Positions 1 through 11,187 of a DNA stretch of 64,000 nt are shown in pieces. The notes beneath the pieces are model-generated. The model was not told where the DNA came from. It searched no databases and saw only the letters and a program-made list of their open reading frames with translations. The stretch's first letter is position 1; every line of letters starts with the position of its first letter. Location: the NCBI GenBank assembly GCA_039621445.1, contig CP154957.1, positions 5,326,504 through 5,390,503 of the forward strand, read 5' to 3'. The position numbers were made by a program, and so were the translations under genes. This DNA comes from Euglena gracilis. Taxonomy: Eukaryota > Euglenida > Euglenophyceae > Euglenales.

Positions 1-532
1 AAAAAATAGCAACACTTGCCTATAAAAACCAACGATGTTCTAGTCCTGGCGAGCTTGTGTTGGAGGCCATCGGGTTAGGAGGTGCAGTTGGGCGCAGTGG
101 AATACAACATTGCACACATAGCAGGTCCACGTGCAGACCCAGCGGACCACACAGCGAACTATATCATATGGTTGCACCCCCAGATGGAAATCTTTGGTCG
201 GTGGGGGTCGGTGGGCCCTTGATGGGGGTCCGGAGGGGTAAAAAAACCAATGATGAAACAGGGATTACATGAAAATCCTTTAGAAATGCAAGCATTCTGC
301 ATCACGAGAGGCAGGAAACTCCTCCCACCCCCATCTGAACCTCAAATAACAAAATCCCTTCTGAGTTGGCAACATACTCGGGGGCTAAGTTGTTTTTGTG
401 GCTCACTTTGGCATAGGCGGGGGGGGGGGCTCCGCCCCCTGCACCCCCCCCCTCAAATAACGAAATTCCCTCTATGTTGGCAACATGCTTGAGTGCTAAG
501 TCTTTTTTGTGCAAAATTTTGCAATTATATTA
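1..532. repeat. Left member of a ~532-bp direct repeat pair
   Basis: This stretch recurs almost base for base at about 3984-4515, in the same orientation. A partial inverted copy (matching about 180-355 here) lies at 11188-11370. The repeat probably starts upstream of the window, because the match begins at base 1. The pair flanks the 531-3094 inverted-repeat element and a satellite-like stretch, so it could be seen as a pair of long direct repeats. No reverse transcriptase, primer-binding site or integrase is visible between the copies, so I do not call it an LTR element. Short open frames in it have no recognisable product. Confidence 0.85.
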
Positions 533-754
533 AAAACGTGTTCAGCCCGCCAAATGCCTGCCCTGAAATTCGTGGTCATGAACACGTTTTCAATGAGGGC
601 ATTTGTGGCAATGACACGTTTTCAGTGAAGGCATCTGTGTTCAGGCACGTTTTCAATGAGGGCATTTGTGGCAATGACACGTTTTCAGTGAAGGCATCTG
701 TGTTCAGGCACGTTTTCAGTGAGGGCATCTGTGGCAACCCCCAGCAGTTTTGGG

Positions 755-1195
755 GGGCAAGTCCCTTGTGTTTTCAAATTGTTTTGGGGGGCAAATCCCT
801 TGTGTTGTCCAACTGATCGAGGGCCCGAAAATAATAAAATCCCTTGTGTTTCCAAGTCGTTTTGGGGGGCAAATCCCTTGTGTTGTTCAACCGATCGAGG
901 GCCCCAAAATAATAAAATCCCTTGTGTCTCCAAGTCGTTTTGGGGGACAAATCCCTTGCGTTTCCAAGTCGTTTTTGGGGGCAAATCACTTGTGTTGTCC
1001 AACCGATCGAGGGCCCCAAAATTATAAAACCCCTTGTGTCTCCAAGTCGTTTTGGGGGCAAATCCCTTGTGTTTCCAAATCGTTTTGGGGGGTAAATCCG
1101 TTGTGTTGTTCAATTGATCGAGGGCCCAAAAATAACAAAATCTCTTGTGTCTCCAAGTCGTTTTGGGGGGCAAGTCCGTTGTGGTTTCTATACAC
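755..1195. repeat. Tandem repeat with GATCGAGGGCCC core
   Basis: Several imperfect units run head to tail. Each contains a TTTTGGGGGGCAAATCCCTTGTG segment split here as TTTTGGGGGG and CAAATCCCTTGTG, followed by a GATCGAGGGCCC block and AATAATAAAATCCC. Related single units occur at 3094-3180 and near 4660-4710 and 6510-6560. Reading frames across it in both directions are repetitive and have no recognisable product. Confidence 0.75.
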
Positions 1196-1557
1196 AAATT
1201 GTGGCTGAGCCCATCAGCCTGAAAACGTGTTCAGCCAGGGGGCCCCCGAAGGGGGCCCCCTGAACACGTTTTCAGGCTGAAATCTGGGCTCAGCCACAAT
1301 TTGTTTAAAAACGTGTTCAGAGCCCGCCAAATGCCTGCCCTGAAATTCGTGGTCATGATTCACGCAAGGGGTCAAAAACGCGAATTTGTGAAATTCGGAC
1401 CCAAAAAACGGCGCCCTCATTGAAAACGTGCCTGAACACAATGCCTTCACTGAAAACGTGTCATTGCCACAAATGCCCTCACTGAAAACGTGCCTGAACA
1501 CAGATGCCTTCACTGAAAACGTGTCATTGCCACAAATGCCCTCACTGAAAACGTGTC

Positions 1558-1564
<7 letters not shown>

Positions 1565-1590
<26 letters not shown>

Positions 1591-1597
1591 CCCTCAG
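1565..1597 (+). promoter_or_regulatory. Possible spliced-leader acceptor (polypyrimidine tract + AG)
   Basis: A run of about 26 T residues is followed by CCCTCAG, ending at 1597, 10 nt before the ATG at 1608. In trans-splicing eukaryotes a pyrimidine tract and AG just upstream of a start codon marks the spliced-leader acceptor. That reading depends on the inferred euglenozoan identity. The tract could equally be simple low-complexity sequence. Confidence 0.3.
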
Positions 1598-1607
1598 CCT
1601 TGCCAAT

Positions 1608-2312
1608 ATGGCCAAACGCACGGCAAACTTTGTTAATGGTCTTTTGCCACCCCCTAGGACGGAACTGTTCCTGGCTGCTCTCGCGGTATACCAGCAAGAT
1701 GCCAAGAAGCCGAAGGTTGACCCCCTTCATGGCACCTTGCTGGCACAGGGCAACACAAAGAAAAAGTCCGGCTCCGTGGGTGCAGAGCTTGCTGCTGTTG
1801 CCAACTGTTTGGAGTTCGCCAAACTGTGTCAACATCGGCAAGCCTCTTATCCTGAGCTGGATGCTTTCTTTGTTGCCTGGACGGGATGGGAGCTGGAACC
1901 CAGCCTGTTGTTCGATGAGGCGAGCGTCATCGAACAATGTGTGGCTCAACGTGAGCAGCAGTCGGGAACTTTGTTCGTTTCAGGGAATCGTTCGGCAACC
2001 TCTTTCATTTCGAAAACCAGGACCTGACCAGTGTTCCCTCTGTCTTTCCCACCGCCGAGCAACGTTCCGCTCCTGCGGTCAGCTCTGTTCCCTCCCCTGA
2101 CCAACCCCCTGTGCCTCGTGCTGTGTCGACTGCCTATAAAACAGGAGAAATGTGGTTTTTGTGGTGTTGCCATTCCGAAAAATGCAAATTGTGTGGAGCT
2201 GAACAAAGTTGTGTGTGACGCCTGCGGTTTGGCATATCATTTTCATTGCCAAGATTTGCGGCGGCCACCAAAGTATGGCTCTTTTTTGTGTAAAGCCTGT
2301 CGTGTGCCGTGA
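1608..2312 (+). CDS. PHD-finger protein of the inverted-repeat element, interrupted by one in-frame TGA
   Basis: One frame runs from ATG 1608 to the stop ending at 2312 (235 codons), broken only by TGA at 2025-2027. The C-terminal part carries a C4HC3 PHD zinc finger: CGFC, then about 17 residues, CDAC, GLAY, HFHC, about 17 residues and CKAC. PHD fingers usually read histone H3 tails and occur in some transposon-encoded proteins. The N-terminal ~140 residues begin MAKRTANF and match no family I know. The frame is preceded by a T-tract and AG that could be a trans-splice acceptor. The TGA may mean a pseudogene, a readthrough site or a splice I cannot see. The product is likely tied to the surrounding element, but no catalytic motif is visible. 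Confidence 0.55.
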
Positions 2313-2329
2313 TTTTCGCCCCTTCCCTG

Positions 2330-2720
2330 CAAGGTTGACGGCTTATTTAATTATAAAACAAAAAAAACATGTTTTTTAAAAAAAAACAAAAAAAACGTCA
2401 TGGAGGGTTTGGGTGAAAAAAAATTTTGAACGTTTTTTTAAAGGAAAAAGGTCATTTTTTATCTCTGCAGCTTCGCAGTCCGTAAAGGGTGATGGCTTTC
2501 ACATGAACCATCATTTCAGTATTTTTGGATGAAGGGTCTGGAAAAACTAAAAAAAACGTCACTTTGATGACCAAAAACATGACTTTAGAACCTTTTCCTA
2601 AAAAAATGGCCATTTCGCAAGGAAAAAGGTCAATTTTTGCTTTTTCAAAAAAACATGTTTTTTTGCGTTTTTTTTTTAAAAAAACATGTTTTTTTGTTTT
2701 TTTTAAAAAAAACAAAAAAA
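2330..2720. repeat. A/T-rich inverted repeats around AAACATGTTT
   Basis: Short palindromes centred on ACATGT with long A and T runs occur near 2365-2400 and 2650-2720. They can fold into hairpins. They lie between the PHD-finger frame and the right arm of the 531-3094 element. No gene is seen here. Confidence 0.55.
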
Positions 2721-3289
2721 ACGTCAACCCTGCTTCCCTGTCGTTGTGCCAAGGCAACCTAGCCTTCTTGTTGTCGTCTTCTTCGTGTTGTAGAGTGCCC
2801 CCGACCCGCCTCACCCGTTGAGGACCACCCGGCCTCTCAGCCGCACGCCGATTTTTCCTGATAGCGATTTTCGTTTCTTGCTGGGGGTTGCCACAGATGC
2901 CCTCACTGAAAACGTGCCTGAACACAGATGCCTTCACTGAAAACGTGTCATTGCCACAAATGCCCTCATTGAAAACGTGCCTGAACACAGATGCCTTCAC
3001 TGAAAACGTGTCATTGCCACAAATGCCCTCATTGAAAACGTGTTCATGACCACGAATTTCAGGGCAGGCATTTGGCGGGCTGAACACGTTTTTAAATCAT
3101 TTTGGGGGGCAAATCCCTTGTGTTGCTCAACTGTTCAAGGGCCCCAAAATCACCAAATCCCTTATGTCACGTAGTGATTTTGGAGTGTATTTTCGCATCA
3201 GTAATCAATATTAATTTTTCTTAGTTTTGTTTTCTTTGTATTTGAAGGCCTAAAACATCAAAAAAAATTCGATTTTTTTTGATAGGGGG

Positions 3290-3830
3290 GGGGCGAGGTC
3301 GTGGGGTGGGCCGACCCTAGGGTCGGCCCACGACCCTAGGATGGGCGACCCTAGGGTCGGCCCACTGCGACCCTAGCGACCTTAGCGACTTTAGCGACCC
3401 TAGGGTCGTATTGGGCCGACCCTAGGGTCGGCCCACTACCCCCCCCCCCCCCCCAGATCTACCATCATCAACTTTTCAGGTTCTGAATTGCAGCGGCGGC
3501 CTTCGGCCAGGTGGCCTTCGGCCAGGCGGCCTTCGGGGTGCATGGCGGTAGACTGGGGGGGGGAGGGGTAGTCGGCCGACTAATGGTCGGTAGCTAGTCG
3601 GCGAGACGGGGGGGGGGGGGGGATTGGGCAGTCGGCCGACTTTCGGGTTCTGAATTGCCGCGGCCCTCGGCGTTCGGCCTTCGGCCAGGCGGCCTTCGGG
3701 GCGCATGGCGGTGGACTGAGGGGGGGGGTTGTCGGCCGACTAATGGTCGGTAGCTGGTCGGCGAGACGGGGTGGGGGGTATTGGGTAGTTGGCCGACTAC
3801 CCACTCTCATGTACTAACGGGTCAGTGCCG
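3290..3830. repeat. GTCGGCC-rich satellite-like repeats
   Basis: The first part (3290-3435) repeats ACCCTAGGGTCGGCCCA in both orientations. The second part holds two head-to-tail units of roughly 175 bp (about 3471-3640 and 3645-3810), each with GGCCTTCGGCCAGGCGGCC, a G-run and GTCGGCCGACTAATGGTCGG. All are strongly self-complementary. No coding sequence is supported. Confidence 0.75.
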
Positions 3831-3983
3831 CCGACGTTTAAGTCTCCCCCATGAAGAAAATCCTATGCAAACGAGTGGTGGTCATAAAAATGGTCTGTGG
3901 CGGGCCTAAATCACCTGGAAATGGTCCGGATGTGTCCAAATAAGTGTCTTACACCAAAATAAACACGAAATTTGGTCAGAACA

Positions 3984-4515
3984 AAAAAATAGCAACACTT
4001 GCCTGTAAAAACCAACGATGTTCTAGTCCTGGCGAGCTTGTGTTGGAGGCCATCGGGTTAGGAGGTGCAGTTGGGCGCAGTGGAATACAACATTGCACAC
4101 ATAGCAGGTCCACGTGCAGACCCAGCGGACCACACAGCGAACTATATCATATGGTTGCACCCCCAGATGGAAATCTTTGGTCGGTGGGGGTCGGTGGGCC
4201 CTTGATGGGGGTCCGGAGGGGTAAAAAAAACCAATGATGAAACAGGGATTACATGAAAATCCTTTAGAAATGCAAGCATTCTGCATCACGAGAGGCAGGA
4301 AACTCCTCCCACCCCCATCTGAACCTCAAATAACAAAATCCCTTCTGAGTTGGCAACATACTCGGGGGCTAAGTTGTTTTTGAGGCTCACTTTGGCATAG
4401 GCGGGGGGGGGGCTCCGCCCCCCCGCACCCCCCCTCAAATAACGAAATTCCCTCTATGTTGGCAACATACTTGAGTGCTAAGTCTTTTTTGTGCAAAATT
4501 TTGCAATTATATTGA
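3984..4515. repeat. Right member of the ~532-bp direct repeat pair
   Basis: Nearly identical to 1-532, in the same orientation. The similarity ends at about 4515 with TGCAATTATATT. In the first copy this is exactly where the 531-3094 element begins. Here it is followed instead by a short GGGGGCCCCCTTCGGG hairpin related to one inside that element (1235-1265). Confidence 0.85.
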
Positions 4516-4689
4516 AAATCTGATGTTCAGGGGGCCCCCTTCGGGGGCCCCCTGGCTGAACACGTTTTCAGGCTGAAATCTGGGCTCAGCCACAATTTGT
4601 GTATAGAAAATCTGATGGGGAGAGGTGTTCTTTTGCCAAAAGTTGCATGGGCATCTGTGGCAACCCCCCATTTTGGGGGGCAGTCCCTT

Positions 4690-7600
4690 GTTTTCCAAAT
4701 TTTTGGGGCAAATCCCCGTTTCCCTCCCCTTTGCCCGTTTCCCTTTTTCAACCTTTCGCCCGCCTTCCTTGTGTTCCTATCCCCCTTCCTCCCCTTTCCT
4801 TTTCCAATCGTTCTCTTTTCCAACGTTTTTGCCCCGTTGTTCCCCCCTTTTCTCCATCCATTTTCTCTTTTCAAATTCCCTTCTCCCTTCCTTTCTCTCC
4901 CGTTTTTTTGTTTCACCTTTTCCCGGCTCTCCTTTCCCTTCGTTGTGTTTCTTCTCACTGTGCATTTCATCGTTTTTCCCCCCTCCCTCCGTTTTCCGGC
5001 TCACGCCATTTTGCGCCCGGGCGCCCCGTCATTTCCTAAACGTGTCATTCCTGCCCCTCCCCCTCATCTCACTCACACTCCCTCCCTGCAGATTCCCCCG
5101 ATTGTGTTTTTGCCCCTGATCCCTTTTCACCTCACCGTTGTCATCCCCGCCCATTTTCAACGTTTCGCCCCCCCCCCTCTCCTTTTCCTCCTTATTTTCT
5201 CGGGGCCAAGCTTTTCAAGTGCCGCATTGTTTTCCTTCTGCTTTTGGCCACCTCTCCGCCTCCCCGGTACCTCTGCCCCCCTTACGATGGGTTCACCCGC
5301 CCTTTTCCACGCCGCATGGACAAGGGGATTTGCTCATTTCCCTGTGTGGGTGTTCTGGTCCCCCTCCCTGTCCCCTCCCTTTCATGCTGTTTCCTTCCTT
5401 CCCCCTTTTTCCCTTGCCTTTTCCCCTCTTTTTTCGCAGCCTGTTGGGTTTGTTTTGGGTCTTCCTTGTCGTTGAGCTTCACCCCCTCCTCGCTGCCCCT
5501 TCCCCCCTTTCCCCTAACCCGTGATAGCAGCAGTTTTCCGGGTTTATTTTCGTGCAAATTTTCGTGGAGGCACACCTTCTCCCCCCAACCTTTTTCCTCC
5601 CGGCCCTCTTTTTGCTTTTTTGCGCTTGTGCCCGTTTTTCGCCCCAAGTTTCCTGGCGGTTCCTTTTCCTTGTTGCCCTGTTCCTCCCCCAGAAACGGCC
5701 GTTTTGGTTGCCCCTTCCCAAGGCTGACTTTTCACGCATTGTTTTCGCCTCCATGGCTGTTGTTCATTGTTTTTTGGAATCTCGCGAAACCAGATAAGTA
5801 TGAGTTCAGGTGCCCCACCCCTTTTTCCACCGCCTTGGTTTTTGGTGCCTTTTCCATCGGTGGTTCTTTCCCCTCCGCCAGGTGTCCATTCTCTAACCTT
5901 TTTTCTGCCTTTGGATGGTTTTCCCCCCCCCCTTGTTTTTTCCCGCTCGTTTTCCTTCCCCATCGGGATTTCGTTTCTCTTTTTTTCCCCACCCTTTTTC
6001 CGCTCGGCCTTCAACTCAGGATAAAACCCCATTTTCATGCCTATTTTGTTTCTTGATGTGTTCCCCCCCCTTTTTTGTATCTTTTTGTGTCCACCGGAGC
6101 AGCCTTTTCAGCGGGTTTTTTCAGGCCTTTTTTCCCAGTATTTCACCGCCTTCATGTTTTCCCTCTTTCCATTGTTTTTTTTTTGGTTTTCTTTGTTTTT
6201 TTTGTTCCCCCCCCACCCCGTCACCCCCCCCTGTCCCGTGTGTCCCCTCCAAACCAACCCTCCCTTTGCTCTTTTTCGTTTCGTTTTCCCCCTCGCCCCC
6301 CCCCTCACCCGCCCCACCCCCCAGTCTGTATTTGCCTTCCCCACCTCCCCCTTTCTTTCAACCCTTCCTCTCAGCTCGGTTTCGTTTGCCCACAGTTCCC
6401 CTTTTCCCCATTCATTCGTGTTTTCCATCCTTCCCGTTTTTCCCGGCAGCGGTTCACCCCTCGTTTTTCGGCATTTCCGCGGTCGTCTCTCATCCCTTGT
6501 GTTCTGTTCAGCCCCAAATCCCCCCACCCTATGTCACGTAGTTTCTTTTGGAGTGGTTTCGCACGTTTTTTTTTTTTTTGTTTTCCTTTTCAGGCCCCCT
6601 CCTTCTTGGGGGGGACGGCGTCGTGCCCTAAGGTCGGCCTCCACCGACGCCGTTTTCTCGCCGAGGGTATTTTTCCCCCCCCCAACTTCCCTTTAGCCCC
6701 CCGACCGCGTCTTGGGTATTGTTTCCCCCATTTTCCTTGCCTTCCCCCTTTTCTTATATCCAATTGCCCCCCTCTTCCACTTCTCCCCCCCCCCCCCCGT
6801 TTTTTCTTTTTACCCCCCTGGGTTGTTCCCCTTCCCTCCCTTACTGACCCGCCATTCCCCCCCCCTGCTGCCCCTCCTCCTGAATGAGTACCAAACCCCC
6901 CGAGGCCCGCCCGGTTTTCAGGCCCACCCACCCCCAGTAGCCCCCCGTGTTGTGATTCCCTTTGGGTCCCCCCCTTTCCCCCTCGCCATCCCCGCGTCCC
7001 AGGACCCCCATGTTCCCCCCCACCCGGGCCCTGGATAGACCACCGCTTTCCTGCTCAGCCCGCGAGTGATTTCCCCCCTTACAGGGTGACACAGCATGGT
7101 TCCCCCCTCCCCTGCATCCCCCCCTCTCCCCCCCGGGGTCCTTCCTCTGCCCCACAATATTTCGTGTTCTTGTTTGGCCTTTGCCCCTTCTTTTTGGGTT
7201 TTTCCGGTGCGGCCCGCCCCCCCGCCCCCCCCCCCCCACCCCGACTTCCTATTGGCGGTTTTGACCTTTCCCTCCCCCCCCTTCCCCCCCCAGGCCCGCT
7301 TTTCCATCTCTTTTGCATTTGGCAAAACCCGCAGGTGGATTTCTGCCGTGCTCTTTTCCCCCCTTGCCCCCCGAGAACCGCAGTTTTCTTGAGGGTTGCG
7401 TGGTGTAGGCATCGGCTTTTCCCCTCTGTTTCCCCCGCTGTTCCCAGTGGCCAGGATGTTCACCTCCCCGTCGCCTTTTTCTCCATTCGCGCTTGGGGGT
7501 TTTTGACTTTTCTGGGTTTTGCTCCGTTGCATTTTTTTTTTTCACCCGTGGGGGGGTACATCACTCGCCATTTTCCAATTTCCCCCCAGGTCGGTTCCCC

Positions 7601-8565
7601 CACGTTTCCGATTCCAGTCCCGACCTTCCCCTGGTTTTCCCCACAGTCCCACCTTTTCGGCCCCTCCCTCGCCACCCCTGCAATTTTTCGCCCCAGCAGT
7701 TTTCCCCCCCGGTTCTTCCTTTTTCCGGTTGGGCCCCACCCCCCGCTTTTGGAGCAATTGGCGCCCTAGGTCCCCCTCCCCCTTTCCCCAAACATTTCCC
7801 CCAGGCCCCGAACTGCCCGTCCCCCGGCGTCGGCCAGCAGTTCTTTTCATTCAGTGGCCCCCCAGGGCCCTCTGGCCAGACCCCCCTTCCTGTTTTCACC
7901 CTTTTCCGGGTCAAGGATCCTTTTCACTCCCGGTTGGCTCGTTTTGCCCCCCTTTCCTTTCTCCCTTTGGCTCCAGGTCAGTTGTTATCACGTTGCGGGG
8001 GGGCCACCCGCCCCCCCGTTTCTCCGCGAGGGGTCTCCGATTTTTTATTGTTCCGCGCCCCATGGTCGTTTTCCCCCCATTTCCCTCGTAGGGAGTCTTT
8101 GTTCCACATGGTGGAAAGCCGCTTCTCCCGTGAACGCTTTGCCCCCTCCCGGCGCCGCATTTTCCCCACAGTGGTCTGGCCGTCGCGTTTTCGCTCACCG
8201 CAAACCCCTGTTCCTGCCCGGTTCTCCCGTGAACTCAGAGGGCCCTTTTCCCCGTTTTCAGCCCGCCCCGGGCTTTTCCAGCTCCTTCCCACCTCACCCG
8301 CGCGTTTTTCGACCCCTTTCTGGCCACCCCCAGCGCTTCCCCCCCCTTTTTCATTTTTATTTTGGTCTTTTCCTTTTCCCTGGGCATTTCATCCCTTCTT
8401 GTCCCTCCTTTCCCCCCCAGTGTTCTCGTTTCCGTTTTTTTCGCGCTGTTCCCTTCCACTGATACCCCTTCTCCCCCCTCCCCCCGCGATTCCATTTCCA
8501 TTCCCCTTGCCCCCATCACCCCTTTTCGCCCACCCCCAAGGGGGGGGTTCTGGACCATTTAATTG
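4690..8565. repeat. 3.9-kb polypyrimidine (C/T) tract
   Basis: The + strand is overwhelmingly C and T, with A especially rare, for almost four kilobases. This explains why all six frames stay open for long distances: stop codons need A on the + strand, and TTA, CTA or TCA for the opposite strand. The predicted peptides are repetitive (F/P/S-rich on +, G/K/R-rich on -) and share no conserved domain. A short match to the flanking tandem repeat reappears near 6510-6600. No gene is supported. Confidence 0.85.
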
Positions 8566-8639
8566 GGTTTGACTTTTTTGGGTGATTTGGACAAAGTTTT
8601 TTTTCAGGGGGGGGCTTAAATCTCCAGAAAGGGGGGGGG

Positions 8640-8785
8640 TGTGCAAAAAATGGTGGTCGGGCCGACCAGGTCGGGCCCTACCACCACAGGTCGATAAGGT
8701 CGGCCCGACCATGGTCGGGCCGACCTCCCTGGTCGGGCCGACCAGGTCGGGCCGACCACCGCAAGGACGACCACCGGAAATCCGC
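8640..8785. repeat. GGTCGGGCCGACC palindromic cluster
   Basis: The palindrome GGTCGGGCCGACC and shorter versions recur several times, with variable spacers. Similar short runs are seen near 10380-10425 and 23280-23300. The cluster can form cruciform or hairpin structures. Nothing coding was found. Confidence 0.7.
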
Positions 8786-8984
8786 TCGGGGACAGCCATT
8801 TGGGTGGGTTTTGACTGGTTACGATTCTTATCCAAACAGCAGTTCCCGCTCAACGTTGTTAGATTGGTCTCTACAAGGTACCCAGCGAACCCAAAGAGCC
8901 GCCAAACTAGGGTTAAAAACATGGGGGACCCGAGCGAGGCGCCGAAGGCGCCGAGCGAGGGTCCCCCCATGTGTGTACCAAACC

Positions 8985-9036
8985 CTAATCTGAACCCTAA
9001 CCCAAACCCTAACCCCAACCCCAACCCGAACCGGCG
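8985..9036. repeat. Interstitial telomere-like CCCTAA/CCCAAA repeats
   Basis: About eight degenerate units of the CCCTAA/CCCTAAA/CCCCAA type run from 8985 to 9036, just beside the first palindromic CCGAACCGG block. A short complementary run (TTAGGGTTAGGG) is at 58895-58910. The motif fits the TTAGGG-type telomere repeat common in protists. Being internal and degenerate, it is an interstitial trace rather than a chromosome end. Confidence 0.55.
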
Positions 9037-9046
9037 TTCTGGACAC

Positions 9047-9885
9047 AGTTGTTGAAACCGTGGATTAGGGGCTCTGGCTTCACGCCCGAACCGGCGTTCA
9101 AGGAATCACGGCCAATTTCGGCCTAAATACCCGGTTTCTGAACATTTTGGGGCATTTTTGGGATCCTTTGGGCTCATGGCCATGTCGATTGGCTGATTGA
9201 AGTTTTCACCCGTCTGATGCCATGTTACCCATCAATCGAAAGCTCTTCTCAAGGGCTTTTGACAGATGGCCACAGGATTCAGCCATTATGCACACAGCGC
9301 TTATTTTCAGCGATCGTGTATTCCAAAATTTGTCATCTTGATTTGTGAAATCCCACACCTCAGGTGCCATACAGCACATCAATCGAAAGCTCTCCTCAAG
9401 ACTTTTTGCTTGGTACCCTCAGAACTCAACCACACTGCACAGTGCTCTGAAAACCAGCGATCGCATTTTCCGACCCTTTTCGCAAATTCCAAATTCCACT
9501 GTTCATCTGCCATGTTGCCCCTTGATCGAAAGCCCTTCTCAAGGACTTTCAGCAGATGGCCACAGATTTCAGCCCTGCTGCATGGTATTCCATTTCAGAA
9601 ATTCCCCAGATTTGGCCAAATGGATATTGTTGCACAAAATACCCCAATTTCTGGCCAAATACCCCCAAAAAGTGCTCAGATATGATTGCCTCATGTCTAC
9701 AAACCATTTTGGACACTTTTTGGCACTTTTCATTTTCGGTCCCTAGGACGCCGTTTTCCCGCCCGAACTGGCGTTCTGGACGCCGGTTTGGCGCAGAAAT
9801 TTTTGCGCCGAACCGGCGTCCAGAACGCCGGTTCGGGCGTGAAGCCAGAGCCCCAATACATGGTTTCAAGCAAAAGCCTGCACCG
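9047..9885. mobile_element. Element bounded by inverted GAAACC...CCGAACCGG arms
   Basis: The left arm (9047-9105) reads GAAACCGTGGATTAGGGGC and then CACGCCCGAACCGGCGTT. Its reverse complement closes the segment at about 9765-9875, as a longer palindrome with CCGAACCGG and GGTTCGGGCGTGAAGCC. Inside, a degenerate tandem repeat with the core ATCGAAAGC and TCAAG occurs three times (about 9232, 9382 and 9523). The same arms flank or accompany the recombinase-like elements at 12.07-12.75 and 19.49-21.25 kb. No coding sequence is recognised here. Confidence 0.6.
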
Positions 9886-10114
9886 CACCTCGGGAAACCC
9901 CAGCAGCCCACTCACTTCACCCCCCCTGGGAGCGTTTTGACCCCCTGGGTAACCCCCCCCCTAATTGTCGCCCCCCAAGGGGGGGGGTGACTATTAGAGG
10001 GGGGGGGGACAAATAGGGGGGGGTCACGTTAGGTTTTTGGCCGATTTTGTTCCAAAAATTCCCAAAAATGGCCAAAAACGGGCATTTTTGCCATTTTTGG
10101 GGGTCCCCTATAAA

Positions 10115-10285
10115 ATTTACGGCGCTTTGCGCCAGTCACTGGAAAAAAAAATTCCACTGGCTAGCCCTGCCAGCAGACCCCCCCCTGGGGGGGTCTGCTA
10201 GAAATCCCACTAGCCAAATTGGACTAGCTGCAGTCCAGCCCCCCCCCGGGGGGTACTGCAATCCCTTAAGCAAAAGCCTGGTGCG
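10115..10285. mobile_element. Partial MITE-like copy ending in AAGCAAAAGCCTG
   Basis: The stretch contains a C-run/G-run hairpin pair, CTAGC motifs and an end reading TTAAGCAAAAGCCTG. It is an inverted relative of the complete element at 24599-25281. A matching left terminus was not found nearby, and another right end of the same type sits at 9874-9886. It is read as a partial or rearranged copy. From 9886 to 11187 I otherwise see only repeats, including a CATTATGTACC palindrome at 10490-10555. Confidence 0.5.
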
Positions 10286-11187
10286 GCGGCAGCCTCAAGA
10301 CCAGCCAAAAATTCTGCTGGTGTAGGGGGTTGGGGCAGTGCACTGGTGCACATGGTAGTGGACGGTCGGAAAATTGCGGATGACCAAATTGCGGGTCGGC
10401 CCGACCAGGTCGGCCCGACCATTGGCTCTAGGCGGTAGACTGGGGGGGGGTGGGCGACTAGTCGGCCGACTACCATCCCCCCCCCATTATGTACCTCCCC
10501 CCGGGAGGCCGAAATTGGGGGGGAGGTACATAATGGGGGGGAGGTACAATGGGGGGGTACCCAGGTCCCATTCCCAGACCTCGAACAGCCCAAAAGGGGT
10601 CATTTTTGGCAACTTTTTGGATGTTCGCAATAAATGGTCAATTTTAAGTACATTTGCCAAATATCCTACTGCATGATTAACTGGCTTGGAAAAATTTCAA
10701 TTTTGAGGACTACAGCTGGCTGTTGAGAAACGTGATAAATTGGCCGCTACAAGGTACCAGCTACCCCAAAGAGCCGTCCAACTGGGGTTAATACACATGG
10801 GGGGACCCTCGCTCGGAAATGGGCATTTTCCCATTTTTCCCAAAAGTGGCCCAAACTGGGCATTTTCCCCCCCAAGTTTTTGCATATTCACCCCCGATTG
10901 GGGGGTTCTGGAGCCATTTAAGTGGGTTTTGACTGGTTTTGGGGTGATTTGGACAAAAGTTTTTTTCAGGGGGGGGGGGGGGCTTAAATTAAAGAAGGGG
11001 GGGGGTTCGCTGGGTCCCCTGCAGACACCAATTTAACGACGTTGAGGGGATGGGATGGGACAGTTAGAAATGGAAACTGGCTCCCGGACCTGGCCTGGGG
11101 GGGGGTAGTGGGCCGACCCTGGGGTCGGCCCAATACGACCCTAGGGTCGCTAAAGTCGTTAAGGTCGACCCCCCCCCCAGGATGTGG

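Larger units (their letters stand above)
531..3094. mobile_element. 2.56-kb DNA element with identical 216-bp terminal inverted repeats
   Basis: Bases 531-746 are the reverse complement of 2879-3094, and by eye the two arms agree at every position. The arms are built of short repeats around the motif ACGTTTTCAGTGA. Inside are a tandem repeat (about 755-1195), a further set of inverted copies (1208-1560) and one protein-coding frame with a PHD zinc finger (1608-2312). No clear target-site duplication is seen at the outer ends. Identical long arms suggest recent movement or gene conversion. No transposase motif was recognised, so the superfamily is unknown. Confidence 0.8.

Noticed and set aside
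685-1197. 170-codon minus-strand frame across the tandem repeat
   Set aside because: The peptide simply follows the repeat unit, is matched by open frames on the other strand, and has no recognisable fold.
1-4515. Direct repeat pair as LTRs of a retrotransposon
   Set aside because: No reverse transcriptase, integrase, primer-binding site or terminal TG...CA structure is visible between or at the copies.
4597-8572. Many long overlapping open frames on both strands (up to 359 codons)
   Set aside because: They arise because the tract is almost free of the bases needed for stop codons. The peptides are low-complexity, overlap in several frames at once, and show no domain.
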